The notes under the pieces: model-generated
Databases searched by the model: none
Seen by the model: the letters and a program-made list of their open reading frames with translations, nothing else
Told to the model about the DNA's origin: nothing
Source: JBBQZU01 sp041749535
Lineage (GTDB): Bacteria; Bacteroidota; Bacteroidia; Flavobacteriales_D; Cryomorphaceae
Reading direction: 5' to 3'
Assembly: GCA_041749535.1 (NCBI GenBank)
Contig: JBGTBE010000068.1
Location: forward strand, 1 to 64,000
Length of the DNA stretch: 64,000 nucleotides
Translations under genes and position numbers: made by a program
In this document: positions 18,639-27,423 of the stretch, piece by piece
Position numbering within the stretch: position 1 is the stretch's first letter
Layout: the number at the start of each line of letters is the position of its first letter

Positions 18639-19100
18639 ATGAAAAGACAGGTTTTATTTCTAGCCATTGGCCTCTGCTGTATGGCTTTTGAGAGCCAAGC
18701 TCAGCAACTCGAATACAAAATACTCACCTCTGTAGAATCTATTGTGCCAATGGGAGCAGGTCGGTCAAGGCTCATTGAGCATACCACAGAAGTAGATGCA
18801 AGTCTTTACACCACCTCCCGGAATGAGGGTACCGACAGTGCGCAGAAAGGAGTAAAAAGAAAGGACCTTAAAATTGATGAGCTGAATGAAACCAAGCTGC
18901 TCAACTTCTACAGCGTGGCGGGAATCAACTTTCAGAATATTGCTTCGAATGACGCGATGATCTCCTCAGCACTGAATGCATTGACGAACGAAGGCTGGGA
19001 ACTTGCCTTCGTAACCAGTGGGGTAGAAAGTGATGGTGGTACTCCGGATGGTCAGGGAATATTCATAACCCGGTATATTTTCAAGCGAGAGAAAAAATAA
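18639..19100 (+). CDS. Secreted DUF4177-like protein
   Basis: 153 residues with a signal peptide (cleavage near SQAQ, residue 21). The core has the DUF4177 pattern of an initial EYKILTSVE strand and a late LNALTNEGWELAFVTSG segment. This family is small, widespread and of unknown function. It is a single-gene unit between two terminators. Confidence 0.7.
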   Translation: MKRQVLFLAIGLCCMAFESQAQQLEYKILTSVESIVPMGAGRSRLIEHTTEVDASLYTTSRNEGTDSAQKGVKRKDLKIDELNETKLLNFYSVAGINFQNIASNDAMISSALNALTNEGWELAFVTSGVESDGGTPDGQGIFITRYIFKREKK

Positions 19101-19128
19101 TTCTGGAGGTGAAAATTGACAGGAAAAG

Positions 19129-19146
19129 AAGACCCTACGGGGTCTT
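19129..19146 (+). terminator. Rho-independent terminator with UACG tetraloop
   Basis: Stem AAGACCC / GGGTCTT closed by a TACG (UNCG-type) tetraloop and followed by T8. Strong for the plus-strand gene, and it also separates it from the convergent helicase gene. Confidence 0.85.
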
Positions 19147-19150
19147 TTTT

Positions 19151-20587
19151 TTATTCTTTTGCCTGCATCAATAGATCGCTAAAATTGAGAAGGTACAGCT
19201 GCTCTGAAGCCCTGGTTATCGCAGTATATAACCAACGGATATATTCCCTATCCAGCATCTCGTCTGTAAGGTATCCCTGGTCTACAAAAACCACCGGCCA
19301 TTGACCTCCTTGTGATTTATGGCAGGTGACTGCGTAGGCAAATTTTACCTGAAGGGCATTGAAGTATGGATCGCCATTCATGGCTTTCTTTCTCAGTTCA
19401 CGGTCTTCGATGTGGCTGTACGCTTCGAGCACATGTTTGTAGAGCTGGTTTACCGCTCCAGTTGGCATGGAAGGCCCCTCACTTGAGAGGGTGTTGATCC
19501 ACAGCATAACTTCCTGATCTGGTTCATCGGGATAATCAACAAGCCTAACCGTGGCTTGGATGAAATCAAAGCCATACATCTGAGCTGTGCGCCCCAGTCT
19601 GAGCACTTCCATCACATCACCATTGGCTATAAATCCGGGCTTGCTCTCAGGAGCCAACCAATGGTAGTTGTTTTTAACGTTCATCAGGAGATCGCCGGCA
19701 TTCACCACTTCATCACGAAAGTACACGCGGGCCCTGATTTCCTGATTGAAGAGATTCGCGCGTTTATTGCTCCTGGTGATAATGGTAACACCATGCGCCC
19801 CGTATCTGCCAAATGCTGACTCAAGATGGTCTTGCAATTCGAGTCCACTGATCATAGAAACATCCGCCTGAGCAGGCAAGTGAAAAGGCAGGCACTTCTT
19901 CACATCGGTCAGGGAGAGCGCCTCGCGAACAGCTGTAGCGAGTTGTAGTATTCCAGATCCGGATTTTTGCCTCATTACATGCACAAGTTCGCAAGCCGCA
20001 GCCGTAATTTCAAAATGGGATTTTAGAAATGAAAGCTCGAGTGCAGGGCTCTGATCGCTGCCCACAGGTGGCAGCTGGGCCCCGTCGCCAATGAGCAGCA
20101 GACGGCAATTGAACCCACTGAATACGAACTCAAAAAGGTCTTGGAGCAGATTGCCCAATGATGGACTTGAGTGTTGGTCCCAGCCTATCATAGATGCTTC
20201 ATCCACCACGAAGACTGTGTCGCGCAGGATATTCTGAGCCAGGGCAAAATATGTGCGCCCATCGCGGGTGCGGCGCAGTGCATAAATCCGGCGATGAATG
20301 GTAGATGCCTGAACACCCGTGTAGTTTGAGAGCACTTTTGCAGCTCTTCCGGTAGGAGCTAACAGAACACTTCGCACATTAAAATGGAGTAAAGTTTTCA
20401 CAAGACTGTTTACCATTGTTGTCTTGCCCGTACCCGCATAGCCTTTAACGATAAGGGTGCAGCGGTTCTTATCACTCCCAATGAAACGCGCAAGTGCGCT
20501 CAGTAAAGTATGTTGTGAGGGTGTAGGCTCAAAACCAAAGTTGGCTCTGAGCAACTCTTCTAGTGCTGAGGATGAAAATCTCTCCAT
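19151..20587 (-). CDS. RecD-like superfamily 1B DNA helicase
   Basis: A 478-residue ATP-dependent helicase. Motif I is GYAGTGKTTMVNSL, motif Ia LLAPTGRAAKVL, motif II VVDEASMI, motif III LLLIGDGAQLPPVG, and the UvrD_C_2-like motif V/VI region is YAVTCHKSQGGQWPVVFVDQG followed by YTAITRASEQLYLL. It lacks the long N-terminal domains of true RecD2, so it is closer to short AAA_30/Dda-like 5'-3' helicases. A role in repair or recombination is likely. It is divergent from the membrane protein gene at 20711. Confidence 0.88.
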   Translation of the reverse strand: MERFSSSALEELLRANFGFEPTPSQHTLLSALARFIGSDKNRCTLIVKGYAGTGKTTMVNSLVKTLLHFNVRSVLLAPTGRAAKVLSNYTGVQASTIHRRIYALRRTRDGRTYFALAQNILRDTVFVVDEASMIGWDQHSSPSLGNLLQDLFEFVFSGFNCRLLLIGDGAQLPPVGSDQSPALELSFLKSHFEITAAACELVHVMRQKSGSGILQLATAVREALSLTDVKKCLPFHLPAQADVSMISGLELQDHLESAFGRYGAHGVTIITRSNKRANLFNQEIRARVYFRDEVVNAGDLLMNVKNNYHWLAPESKPGFIANGDVMEVLRLGRTAQMYGFDFIQATVRLVDYPDEPDQEVMLWINTLSSEGPSMPTGAVNQLYKHVLEAYSHIEDRELRKKAMNGDPYFNALQVKFAYAVTCHKSQGGQWPVVFVDQGYLTDEMLDREYIRWLYTAITRASEQLYLLNFSDLLMQAKE

Positions 20588-20675
20588 TTTCCGACTCCGA
20601 AGCTACCGAAAAGTAATCCAATTTGACCTTTCCTGAAATAAGGTTCTCCGTTCGAATTCAAATTGAAAAAAATTG

Positions 20676-20683
20676 TAGTTTTG
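20676..20683 (+). promoter_or_regulatory. Putative -7 box (TAGTTTTG)
   Basis: Exact TAnnTTTG match 27 bases before the ATG at 20711, in the divergent spacer with the helicase gene. No good -33 was seen. Confidence 0.4.
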
Positions 20684-20710
20684 CCGCAGTCAGCAAAACC
20701 CAATTCATCC

Positions 20711-21517
20711 ATGCAAGAGATAGGACATGTAGTAAACAAGTATTTTTTTCCAGCATTATTATCGATTACAGGTTTGTTGCTACTGCTGGTGTCTTCAGGG
20801 CAAAACTCCTTCTTTAAAATCGGTGGAGTTGCCATACTCATTGTGGGCGCCCTTAGTCTGATGTACGTCAAGGGGCTCATAACCCGCAATACGAGTTTGA
20901 TCATTGGTGTCGCAGTGGGACTAGCATCGGTTTACTTCGCCTATATGGATTATGCAGTAGTGAAGGAAAAACTTGAATACGCTAAGAAGGAAGATAGGAT
21001 AAGCAACCATGTAATCCAAAGGCTTAAGGATATCAGAAAAGCACAGCTTGCCTACTTGAAGGAAAATGGAAAGTATGCCAAATCCTTCGATTCATTGACT
21101 TATTTCCTGGTAGATGGTAAACTCTCACTTGTGAAAAGTCTGGGTGCCTTGCCAGACAGCGTTCCAACTGATGAGATGGCCAGAGAATTGGGCCTTATCG
21201 CCGAAAGGCCTGAAGGATGGAGTGATGAGCAAGTGCTTAAGGCAGGACTTATCGTTCGCGATACTGTATTGGTTCCTGTACTTGAATTCGTATTTAACGA
21301 AAGTGACCAAAAATCAAGGAAGACTCCATTGTATATTGATTCATTAAGGTACGTTCCTTTTGCTTCACATCAGTTTGAAATGAAAGCTGATATCGTGGAA
21401 ATCAGCGGCATACAGCAAGCTGTATTTAAGGCTTGGGATCCAAAACCATTCTCTAAACAGTACGAAGTAGGCTCACTTACTGAAAACAGCACTTCGGGTA
21501 ACTGGGGCAATGAGTAA
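20711..21517 (+). CDS. Membrane protein with large extracytoplasmic domain, unknown function
   Basis: 268 residues. Three hydrophobic segments lie in the first 80 residues, then comes a charged coiled-coil-like stretch (AVVKEKLEYAKKEDRISNHVIQR) and a soluble domain of about 170 residues. The segment LKDIRKAQLAYLKENGKYAKSFDSL resembles the pilin-like pattern in which an N-terminal helix precedes a short peptide-length check, but I do not assign a family. ATG at 20711 (MQEIGHVVNKYFFP) fits the TAGTTTTG box. It overlaps the DUF3822 gene by 8 bp, so it probably heads the DUF3822-rsmD operon. Confidence 0.7.
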   Translation: MQEIGHVVNKYFFPALLSITGLLLLLVSSGQNSFFKIGGVAILIVGALSLMYVKGLITRNTSLIIGVAVGLASVYFAYMDYAVVKEKLEYAKKEDRISNHVIQRLKDIRKAQLAYLKENGKYAKSFDSLTYFLVDGKLSLVKSLGALPDSVPTDEMARELGLIAERPEGWSDEQVLKAGLIVRDTVLVPVLEFVFNESDQKSRKTPLYIDSLRYVPFASHQFEMKADIVEISGIQQAVFKAWDPKPFSKQYEVGSLTENSTSGNWGNE

Positions 21518-22325
21518 AACAAAAACCGGTGAAATGGTTTATTTCGGCCATCACACTGAAAAAAATACGCAATCTGTTGGGCTCGTTTTCGAGCCCGACT
21601 CATTTATATGCTATTTATTCGGCAGCCCAAATGGAGACCTACCCATCGGATATATGCAATTCGATACGCAAAGTGAGCAACACGCAGAATTAATAAGATC
21701 TGCTCAGCCTGCCTTCGGTGTGTTTTTCACCACTGAGTATACTCTTCTTCCTCCTTCCGTGTTCAGTGAAAGTGAGCTTCAATCATACCTGCGGTTTACA
21801 TCTCCTGCCACAGGTGATCTTGCTGTTGCTTATGAACGTCTGTTTCGCAGTGAAACTGTATTGGTTTACAGGGACGATGCCCATGCCCAATCGTATGCCG
21901 GGAAGTTGCAGCCGGGCTTGCAGCTCAGGCACGCAGCTGGGGTGCTGATCGAAGCCATTCAGAGCATTCAATCTGAAATCAAAGGTGAACGAATCTACCT
22001 CCATCAGGCTGGTGATTTCTATACCACCATCATATTCAAGGATGCGCAGCTTCTGCTGGCCACCTCATCACGGACAGAATTCACTGATGATGTACGATAC
22101 TATCTATTGTACTGCCGCAAAATGCTAAAAATCAAAGACGGGGTACAGCTTTGCCTCCTTGGGCAGGCCACGGGAAATGACGCCTTAAGGGAGTCGCTTG
22201 AGAATGTGATGCCGGGCACCATTTCAGGGCTTCCCGAAAGAAAAGTAGCCAACCTACCGGATGGCGTAGATTTGGCAACATTCTCCATGCACTTTGTACC
22301 ACTTAGCGCCGCACAATGCGTATAG
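21510..22325 (+). CDS. DUF3822 family protein
   Basis: 271 residues, the Bacteroidota-specific DUF3822 family. It shows an actin-like or ASKHA-like alternation (SIQSEIKGERIYLHQAGDFYTTIIF, LLLATSSRTEFTDDVRYYLLY). It is found almost always beside rsmD in this phylum, as here, where the two genes overlap by 10 bp. No function is established; a role linked to 16S rRNA methylation or ribosome assembly is only a context guess. Confidence 0.82.
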   Translation: MSKTKTGEMVYFGHHTEKNTQSVGLVFEPDSFICYLFGSPNGDLPIGYMQFDTQSEQHAELIRSAQPAFGVFFTTEYTLLPPSVFSESELQSYLRFTSPATGDLAVAYERLFRSETVLVYRDDAHAQSYAGKLQPGLQLRHAAGVLIEAIQSIQSEIKGERIYLHQAGDFYTTIIFKDAQLLLATSSRTEFTDDVRYYLLYCRKMLKIKDGVQLCLLGQATGNDALRESLENVMPGTISGLPERKVANLPDGVDLATFSMHFVPLSAAQCV

Positions 22326-22879
22326 TAGGCGGAAAGTACAAAGGGCGCAGGCTGCATCCACCCACAAATATAAAGGCGCGGCCTACAACTGATTTGGCTA
22401 AAGAAGGTCTCTTTAATATCCTTGAAAATATCGCCACATTAGATGATGCCACTGTGCTGGATTTGTTCTGCGGTACAGGGAGTATTTCGCTCGAATTTTT
22501 AAGCCGTGGTGCACTCAAGGTGGTGTGCGTGGATGTAGAAAACAAATCGAAACTGTTTCTGCAAAGTGTTATTGAAGGGTGGAAAATTGACAACCTGAGG
22601 GTGGTGAGGGCCGACGTTTTTAAGCTAATGAAAATAGCCAATGAGCAATTCGATATTGTATTTGCTGACCCGCCCTACGCTGACCCACGCTTTGCCACCA
22701 TGCCCCAAATGATCCTCCAATCCGGATGGGTGGTGCCCGATGGCCTCTTTATTCTTGAGCACGGTGAGCAGCACAACTATACCGCACACCCTGGCTTTGT
22801 GATACACCGCGCCTTCGGCGGTGTGAATTTCAGCATCTTCCGAAACGGTATATCACATTCAGTCAAATCAGAGAATTAA
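22316..22879 (+). CDS. rsmD: 16S rRNA (guanine(966)-N(2))-methyltransferase RsmD
   Basis: 187 residues. It should methylate N2 of G966 in 16S rRNA with S-adenosylmethionine. Visible motifs are the RsmD start MRIVGGKYKGRRL, the GLFNIL segment, SAM-binding VLDLFCGTGSISLEFLSRGA and catalytic motif IV ADPPYADPRF. The length is typical. It overlaps the DUF3822 gene by 10 bp, indicating coupled translation. Confidence 0.94.
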   Translation: MRIVGGKYKGRRLHPPTNIKARPTTDLAKEGLFNILENIATLDDATVLDLFCGTGSISLEFLSRGALKVVCVDVENKSKLFLQSVIEGWKIDNLRVVRADVFKLMKIANEQFDIVFADPPYADPRFATMPQMILQSGWVVPDGLFILEHGEQHNYTAHPGFVIHRAFGGVNFSIFRNGISHSVKSEN

Positions 22880-22881
22880 GC

Positions 22882-22889
22882 TAATTTTG
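22882..22889 (+). promoter_or_regulatory. Putative -7 box (TAATTTTG) for kdsD
   Basis: Exact TAnnTTTG match just after the rsmD stop and 20 bases before the TTG start at 22910. It would give kdsD-kdsA their own transcript. Confidence 0.42.
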
Positions 22890-22909
22890 ACTTTCCAAAA
22901 AATATTCCA

Positions 22910-23509
22910 TTGTCAGTAGAGAGAATCAAAACACTTATTGCCAAAGAAATAGAGGCAATAAAAAACATTCCCGTAGATGGTGCCATACTCAATGCTGTCG
23001 ATATTATTTACCGGCAGGTACACCAGCTCAATGGCAAAGTGGTGGTGAGTGGTATGGGCAAAGCCGGACAGATAGGAGTCAATATTGCGACGACTTTGAG
23101 CTCCACAGGCACCCCTGCCACCTTCATCCACCCCGCAGAAGCCCAGCATGGAGACCTTGGTGTGCTGCAGAACAACGATGTACTGATCGCGATCTCCAAC
23201 AGCGGGAAGACCCGTGAGGTGCTTGAGTTGGAGTATTTGGCAAGACAGCTCTGGCCTGAAATAAAAATTATTGTAATAACTGGCAATAACAACTCCGAAC
23301 TGGCTGAACGTGCTGATGTGGTGCTCTTTACCGGTGGTCCGGAAGAAATATGTCCTTTGGGGCTTACACCAACCACATCGACCACAGTGATGACCGTTGC
23401 AGGCGATATACTTGTGGTGCTGCTCATTGAAAAAATTGGTTTCACGAAGGAAGCCTATTCAAAACGCCACCACAGCGGATACCTCGGACAAAAAGCAAAA
23501 GAATCATGA
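22910..23509 (+). CDS. kdsD: Arabinose-5-phosphate isomerase (SIS domain only)
   Basis: 199 residues with a single SIS sugar-isomerase domain: VVVSGMGKAGQIGVNIATTLSS, HPAEAQHGDLG, and AISNSGKTREVLEL. It matches KdsD/KpsF, which converts ribulose 5-phosphate to arabinose 5-phosphate for Kdo synthesis, but lacks the two CBS domains of E. coli KdsD. The next gene is kdsA, overlapping by 4 bp (ATGA), which supports the role. The start is a TTG, 20 bases after a TAATTTTG box; no in-frame ATG exists before conserved sequence. Confidence 0.88.
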   Translation: MSVERIKTLIAKEIEAIKNIPVDGAILNAVDIIYRQVHQLNGKVVVSGMGKAGQIGVNIATTLSSTGTPATFIHPAEAQHGDLGVLQNNDVLIAISNSGKTREVLELEYLARQLWPEIKIIVITGNNNSELAERADVVLFTGGPEEICPLGLTPTTSTTVMTVAGDILVVLLIEKIGFTKEAYSKRHHSGYLGQKAKES

Positions 23510-24285
23510 AACCACTCTTTCTTATAGCGGGCCCATGCGCCATTGAAGACAGAAATATGGCTTTTCACATAGCCCGCGAAGTGAAGTCCATATGCGATAA
23601 GCTTGGTATTACCTACATATTCAAGGGCAGCTATGAAAAGGCCAATAGAAGCAAACTGGACAGCTTTACGGGTATAGCACAGAAAGAAGCGCTGGAGATA
23701 CTACGTGCAGTGCGCAAAGAATTTGATATTGATAACCTCACAGATGTGCACGAGAGCCACGAGCCAGCTGAAGTGGCCCGTTATGTAACGCACCTTCAGA
23801 TACCGGCTTTTCTATGCCGCCAAACCAGTTTGCTCCTTGCCGCGGGAAGGTCGGGCTGCACAGTGAATATAAAGAAAGGACAATTCCTAAGCCCGGAAGC
23901 AATGTCTTTTGCTGTCGAAAAGGTTCGCTCTACAGGAAATAGCAATGTGTGGGTATGCGAACGTGGCACCACTTTTGGGTACACCGACCTGGTGGTTGAT
24001 GCCACCTCCATAGCAAGAATGAAAAAAATAGGAGTTCCGGTAGTCATGGATTGTACACACAGCGTGCAGAAACCCAATCAAACAACAGGCGTAACAGGTG
24101 GAGACCCAGAAATGATCGAGACCATTGCCCTCTCAGCCATTGCCACCGGTGCAGATGGTCTTTTTATGGAAGTGCATCCGGAACCGCACAATGCGATGAG
24201 CGACCCGTTTACGATGTTGCAGCTCGACAAACTTGAGCCCATACTTATTAAATGCATCAAGGTGCGAAACGCACTTGCAAACTAA
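23506..24285 (+). CDS. kdsA: 3-deoxy-8-phosphooctulonate synthase
   Basis: 259 residues. It condenses phosphoenolpyruvate with arabinose 5-phosphate to Kdo-8-phosphate, the first committed step to the lipid A core sugar Kdo. Family motifs are FLIAGPCAIEDRNMA, FKGSYEKANRSKLDSF, TDVHESHEPAE and DCTHSVQKPNQ. The last contains Cys, Asp and His arranged as in the metal-dependent class (DCTHSVQ), while Gly-rich GVTGGDPEMI follows. It overlaps kdsD by 4 bp. Confidence 0.95.
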   Translation: MKPLFLIAGPCAIEDRNMAFHIAREVKSICDKLGITYIFKGSYEKANRSKLDSFTGIAQKEALEILRAVRKEFDIDNLTDVHESHEPAEVARYVTHLQIPAFLCRQTSLLLAAGRSGCTVNIKKGQFLSPEAMSFAVEKVRSTGNSNVWVCERGTTFGYTDLVVDATSIARMKKIGVPVVMDCTHSVQKPNQTTGVTGGDPEMIETIALSAIATGADGLFMEVHPEPHNAMSDPFTMLQLDKLEPILIKCIKVRNALAN

Positions 24286-24303
24286 CACTTCACGCAACCC
24301 CCA

Positions 24304-24774
24304 ATGGCAAGAATTGCAGTTTTCCCAGGCACTTTTGACCCTATTACCAAAGGCCATGAAAGTATGGTGAGACGAGCCATGCCCCTTTTCGATAAAATTG
24401 TAATAGCAATTGGAATCAATGCTGAGAAGAAATACATGTTCACCCTGGAACAGCGGATGAAGTGGATACAACAAACTTTTTCCTTTGATGACAAGGTTTC
24501 TGTGTCATCCTACGAAGGTCTTACCGTAACATTTTGCCGCAGCATTGGCGCTTCTTTCATTATTAGGGGCCTGCGCAACGCCGAGGATTTTCAATTTGAA
24601 AAGGGCATTGCGCAAATGAACCGAGAGCTGGCAGCAGAGGTAGACACCCTCTTTTTGGTCACCAATCCCGAGCTAGCGGCCTACAGTTCCACAATAGTGC
24701 GCGACATCATACGCCACGGCGGTGATGTGAGCAAATTCATTCCCAATACCATACAGATTAATGACGATTTTTAA
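24304..24774 (+). CDS. coaD: Phosphopantetheine adenylyltransferase
   Basis: 156 residues. It transfers AMP from ATP to 4'-phosphopantetheine in coenzyme A synthesis. The nucleotidyltransferase signature VFPGTFDPITKGHESMVRRA contains the TxxH-like motif, and IIRGLRNAEDFQFE and the STIVRDIIRHGGDVSKFIP tail are typical. The length matches the family. It follows kdsA by 18 bp on the same strand and overlaps the next gene by 14 bp. Confidence 0.96.
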   Translation: MARIAVFPGTFDPITKGHESMVRRAMPLFDKIVIAIGINAEKKYMFTLEQRMKWIQQTFSFDDKVSVSSYEGLTVTFCRSIGASFIIRGLRNAEDFQFEKGIAQMNRELAAEVDTLFLVTNPELAAYSSTIVRDIIRHGGDVSKFIPNTIQINDDF

Positions 24775-26164
24775 GTCGTTCATTCCAATAGCTGCTGCCC
24801 TGTTACTCTCAGCATCTGCGCAGGGTCAAACTACCATTGTACAGGGCTATGCTCCTGAATGGAGTGGACGAGAAGTGCGGCTTGTGCGACAAATGGACCC
24901 CTTCTCGCACGCTGAGATCCAATTGGCCTCAGCCATCATAGATGCCGAAGGGACATTCACCTTACAAACTAAGTTTGAAAACACCTTGTGCCTGCAGTTG
25001 TATGTAAACCGCTTCAACTCCCCCATTTGTCTGGACCCGGGAGAAAGGGTTGCAGTTTCCATATTTCCAAATGAGTACAACAAGCTCATTGATACCTGGC
25101 AAAAGCTGAACTTCGAATTGGTGTACACTGACGTGGATACTGGCAGCACAGCAGCGCTGATGTCGGCCATTGACCAGGCATATTACGATTTCTTTGCTGA
25201 GAATGGCCAACTCATTGGTTCTAAAGCCATGAGATCTAAAATTGCAACTTTCGAAATTGAAAACAGAGGGAGATATAATTGGGGCAACGCTTTCATTGCT
25301 GACTACTTTAAATATACCATTGCAGAAATAGAGCTTAGCAATGGAATAAGTAAAAACCAGCTGTACGAAGCTTACCTGAAGGATGCTGAGCCAAAATTGG
25401 ACAATCCAGCCTGGGTCACTTTTTTTGATCTTTTCTACACATCTTACTTCAACGCGTATGACAGCCGTTTTGGCGGAAGGGCAATATACAACCACCTGAG
25501 TGAAGGAATCACTTTTGGGTTTCTTGACAGCTTGTTATTGAAAGACGCTCACCTCTCGAATGACTACATCAGGCAACTTGTGGTACTCAAATCGATTTCA
25601 GAGGTATACACAGATAAGCGTTACCCTCAAAAAGCGCTTATAACCATTGCGAATAAACTTTCAGAGATACCTGCCAATCCGCTTATAGGGCAAATTTCGA
25701 AGCGACTTGTTGAGAAAATGGAGAAGGCACAACAGCCCGTAATGCTCTCTGACCTCGGCCTGAATCTTGGCCAAATCGAAGCACACTCATCCACAAATCC
25801 AAGTGATCCGAGATTGGTGTACCTCGCCATCACAGCTCCTTGGAGCACGCAGAGCATCAATGAGATGAATGTGCTTTCAGATCTTTTGGAAAAATACCCG
25901 GATGAGTTTAGGGTGATTGAAGTAAGCCTTGCGGCTGAGGGAATTGCAAGCCCGCCACCCTCCTGGCCCCGGGTATACGTTGCAGATGTACAGTTGTTGA
26001 TGGAGGCACTTAGCCTTTACACTATTCCTGGTTTTGTCTGGTTCGATGCGCAATGGAAGCTCACCGACGCCAATGCCACCAAACCCAGCGAAGGACTGGA
26101 AAACGAATTGTACAAACTCAAGAGCAAAAGACTGGAAAGTCAGACCATAAAAGTAGGTCAGTGA
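24761..26164 (+). CDS. Secreted TlpA/redoxin-like protein lacking the CxxC site
   Basis: 467 residues with a signal peptide (cleavage near SAQGQ, residue 22). The N-terminal domain resembles the DUF4369-type beta domain found before TlpA-like thioredoxins in Bacteroidota, and the middle is helical. The C-terminal 120 residues look thioredoxin-like (VYLAITAPWSTQSINEMNVLSDLLEKY..., YTIPGFVWFDAQW with the cis-Pro), but the active site position reads APWSTQS with no cysteine pair. It is therefore probably a structural or binding paralogue and not a reductase. It overlaps coaD by 14 bp and is convergent with the NUDIX gene, overlapping by 7 bp. Confidence 0.75.
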   Translation: MTIFKSFIPIAAALLLSASAQGQTTIVQGYAPEWSGREVRLVRQMDPFSHAEIQLASAIIDAEGTFTLQTKFENTLCLQLYVNRFNSPICLDPGERVAVSIFPNEYNKLIDTWQKLNFELVYTDVDTGSTAALMSAIDQAYYDFFAENGQLIGSKAMRSKIATFEIENRGRYNWGNAFIADYFKYTIAEIELSNGISKNQLYEAYLKDAEPKLDNPAWVTFFDLFYTSYFNAYDSRFGGRAIYNHLSEGITFGFLDSLLLKDAHLSNDYIRQLVVLKSISEVYTDKRYPQKALITIANKLSEIPANPLIGQISKRLVEKMEKAQQPVMLSDLGLNLGQIEAHSSTNPSDPRLVYLAITAPWSTQSINEMNVLSDLLEKYPDEFRVIEVSLAAEGIASPPPSWPRVYVADVQLLMEALSLYTIPGFVWFDAQWKLTDANATKPSEGLENELYKLKSKRLESQTIKVGQ

Positions 26165-26769
26165 GCACCCAGCGCATTGGATAGCACATCTCTGATGCTC
26201 TCATAGGTCGAAAGGGAGGCAATATCCACTCTGGCTGGATTTTCCCACAATACCTTATCAATGCCCTCTTCCCTTTGGGGTATCAGTTCCGTTTGGGAGC
26301 TCTTCATGGTATACCAACTGGTTTTCTTCAGATAGCGCAGCCCTTCCATACTGTAGGTATGATAGGTATCCATAAGCATTCCACCAGCTATCAAGTCATT
26401 GAGTCCACATTCCTCCTGCACTTCCCTGAGTGCGCCCTCGAGGGCGTCTTCCTCAGGTTCAAGTTTGCCTTTCGGCAAATCCCACTTTCCGTTGCGGTGT
26501 ATGAGCAGCAATTCACCTTTCTCATTGCGCACCACACCACCTGCGGCGTCTATTTCGCGAAAGTGTGCCCTGAAATCTGCCCAGAGCACATCCATGTCGG
26601 AACCATACACCACTACCCCTTTCAAGTCAGTGTCTTCGAGGAGCGCTATTAGAAAATGAAGCTCTTCAAAATCATCATACCTGATGTAAACCATTTGGTT
26701 AGCAAGTAGCTCTAGATTTGAATTGGAAGTTAAAAAGACAACCTTATCGTTGATGAAAACTTTATACAT
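26158..26769 (-). CDS. NUDIX hydrolase
   Basis: 203 residues. The C-terminal half carries the NUDIX box GKLEPEEDALEGALREVQEECGL (GX5EX7REUXEEXGU), which coordinates metal for pyrophosphate cleavage of a nucleoside-diphosphate-X substrate. The N-terminal 65 residues (MYKVFINDKVVFL...) are a conserved Bacteroidota extension. The substrate is not evident. The start at 26769 gives that conserved N-terminus; another ATG at 26778 adds three residues and would overlap the divergent pyrE start codon. Confidence 0.9.
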   Translation of the reverse strand: MYKVFINDKVVFLTSNSNLELLANQMVYIRYDDFEELHFLIALLEDTDLKGVVVYGSDMDVLWADFRAHFREIDAAGGVVRNEKGELLLIHRNGKWDLPKGKLEPEEDALEGALREVQEECGLNDLIAGGMLMDTYHTYSMEGLRYLKKTSWYTMKSSQTELIPQREEGIDKVLWENPARVDIASLSTYESIRDVLSNALGAH

Positions 26770-26772
26770 TTG
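26765..26772 (+). promoter_or_regulatory. Possible -7 box (TACATTTG) immediately before pyrE
   Basis: Exact TAnnTTTG match ending 4 bases before the pyrE ATG. A transcript from it would be nearly leaderless, and the box lies over the NUDIX start codon. No -33 TTG is at the right distance, so this may be chance. Confidence 0.25.
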
Positions 26773-26776
26773 CAGC

Positions 26777-27421
26777 ATGCAATCAATCAGTGATTCGGCC
26801 CCAAAAGTAGCGGAATTTCTACTCAGCATCAAAGCAGTTAAATTACAACCAAAAAAGCCCTTCACCTGGGCGAGTGGTTGGAAATCGCCTATTTATTGCG
26901 ATAACCGCATCACGCTCTCCTATCCTAAAATAAGAACCCATATTCGTCAGGAGTTTGTCCGCATAGTAGAGGACGTATATGGCAAACCCGATGTAATAGC
27001 CGGAGTGGCAACTGGGGGCATTGCCCTTGGTGCCTTAGTGGCGCAAGAACTTGGACTACCCTTTGTATATGTGCGCTCAGAATCAAAAGGTCATGGACTG
27101 CAAAATTTGATTGAAGGCAGGATAGACTCCGGACAATCTGTGGTAGTGGTGGAAGATTTGGTGAGTACCGGCAAGAGCAGTCTCCATGCTGTAAAAGCAC
27201 TTAGGGAAGCAGGCTGCGAAGTGAAGGGCATGGTGGCCATATTCACCTATGGATTCGACATTGCCTTGAAAAACTTTGAAAAGGAAGATTGCCAACTCGA
27301 GACCATCACCAATTACCATATGCTTGTAGAGCAGGCGCTTAAATCAGGATATATCACAGACGCAGAGCGGGAATCACTTCAAAACTGGAGAAAAGATCCG
27401 GCAAACTGGATCCAATCTTAA
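26777..27421 (+). CDS. pyrE: Orotate phosphoribosyltransferase
   Basis: 214 residues. It makes orotidine 5'-phosphate from orotate and PRPP in pyrimidine synthesis. Motifs are FTWASGWKSPIYCDNR (orotate site), DVIAGVATGGIALG, FVYVRSESKGHG and the PRPP loop VVVVEDLVSTGKSS. ATG at 26777 gives MQSISDSAPKVAEFLL, close to homologues; upstream in-frame residues overlap the NUDIX gene. An SRPBCC protein gene follows 2 bp after the stop. Confidence 0.95.
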   Translation: MQSISDSAPKVAEFLLSIKAVKLQPKKPFTWASGWKSPIYCDNRITLSYPKIRTHIRQEFVRIVEDVYGKPDVIAGVATGGIALGALVAQELGLPFVYVRSESKGHGLQNLIEGRIDSGQSVVVVEDLVSTGKSSLHAVKALREAGCEVKGMVAIFTYGFDIALKNFEKEDCQLETITNYHMLVEQALKSGYITDAERESLQNWRKDPANWIQS

Positions 27422-27423
27422 TC

